Assembly: GCA_900543105.1 (NCBI GenBank)
Contig: UQQA01000070.1
Coordinates: 1-13,070 of the forward strand
Direction of reading: 5' to 3'
Source of the DNA: an uncultured Ruminococcus sp.
GTDB taxonomy: Bacteria; Bacillota; Clostridia; Oscillospirales; Ruminococcaceae
DNA: 13,070 nucleotides
The position numbers and the translations under genes are program-made. The notes beneath the pieces were generated by a model, which searched no databases, was not told where the DNA came from, and worked only from the letters and a program-made list of their open reading frames with translations. How positions within the stretch are numbered: position 1 is the stretch's first letter; every line of letters starts with the position of its first letter. Shown piece by piece: positions 12,993 through 13,070 of this stretch.

Positions 12993-13069
12993 AAGAGTTC
13001 AGCACCGCCTTGTAATTTAGAACCTGTCTTCATAAGAAATGTGTGCGGATTTTCGAGCATAATTTTGTT
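12989..13069 (-). CDS. Possible C-terminal end of an upstream gene, partial
   Basis: From the window edge one - strand frame stays open for 26 codons and ends in TGA at 12991-12989, overlapping the DUF5662 start by four bases. It has no recognisable family. A competing frame from 13070 ends in TAA at 13019-13017, leaving a 24-bp gap with AAGGCGG in it. Only one, or neither, is likely real. Confidence 0.3.
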   Translation of the reverse strand, partial: NKIMLENPHTFLMKTGSKLQGGAELL

Positions 13070-13070
13070 G

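Overview
The window looks like chromosomal DNA of a low-to-mid-GC anaerobic Clostridium-class Firmicute, most likely Ruminococcus-like (Oscillospiraceae). The clues are strong AGGAGG-type ribosome sites, sigma-A promoters of TTGACA/TATAAT type, a circularly permuted GH3 beta-glucosidase of the kind known from Ruminococcus albus and Butyrivibrio, a one-step meso-diaminopimelate dehydrogenase, a SpoIIQ-like M23 protein and a DUF5662 protein. The placement is inferred from gene content; no 16S or other marker is present.

Left end (1-770): a small, relatively AT-rich XRE-type regulator on + is followed by a tRNA-Leu(CAG) on - with its own consensus promoter and hairpin/U-tract terminator. The tRNA promoter diverges from the promoter of the next operon. 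Region 770-4180: a membrane-anchored S11 D-Ala-D-Ala carboxypeptidase and ung form a two-gene operon. A SpoIIQ-like M23 protein lies on the opposite strand, convergent with ung, and an AlkD-like DNA alkylation repair protein diverges from it. Region 4184-7026: a perfect-consensus promoter drives a compact SGNH hydrolase. An internal terminator-like hairpin follows, then a larger two-domain SGNH hydrolase whose stop overlaps the start of a TraX-family membrane protein (ATGA overlap), and a very strong terminator closes the unit.

Region 7027-7455 has no convincing gene and is packed with hairpins, including a 75-bp element bounded by perfect 14-bp inverted repeats, so it looks like interspersed-repeat or structured-RNA sequence. 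On the - strand, 8445-7456 is ddh and 11459-8661 is the permuted GH3 enzyme; each has its own promoter, and a terminator separates them. At the right, a monofunctional GT51 peptidoglycan glycosyltransferase (+) converges with a DUF5662 protein (-) that probably continues an operon beyond the window.

Functionally, four genes concern peptidoglycan: carboxypeptidase, M23/SpoIIQ-like, Ddh and GT51. Two are base-excision DNA repair enzymes (Ung, AlkD-like). Three (SGNH, SGNH, TraX) suggest addition or removal of acyl groups on carbohydrate or another substrate. The GH3 enzyme serves intracellular beta-glucoside breakdown. I see no CRISPR array, transposase, integrase or rRNA. The most interesting points are the translationally coupled SGNH-TraX pair, the hairpin-rich intergenic region and the HD-like residue pattern of the DUF5662 protein.
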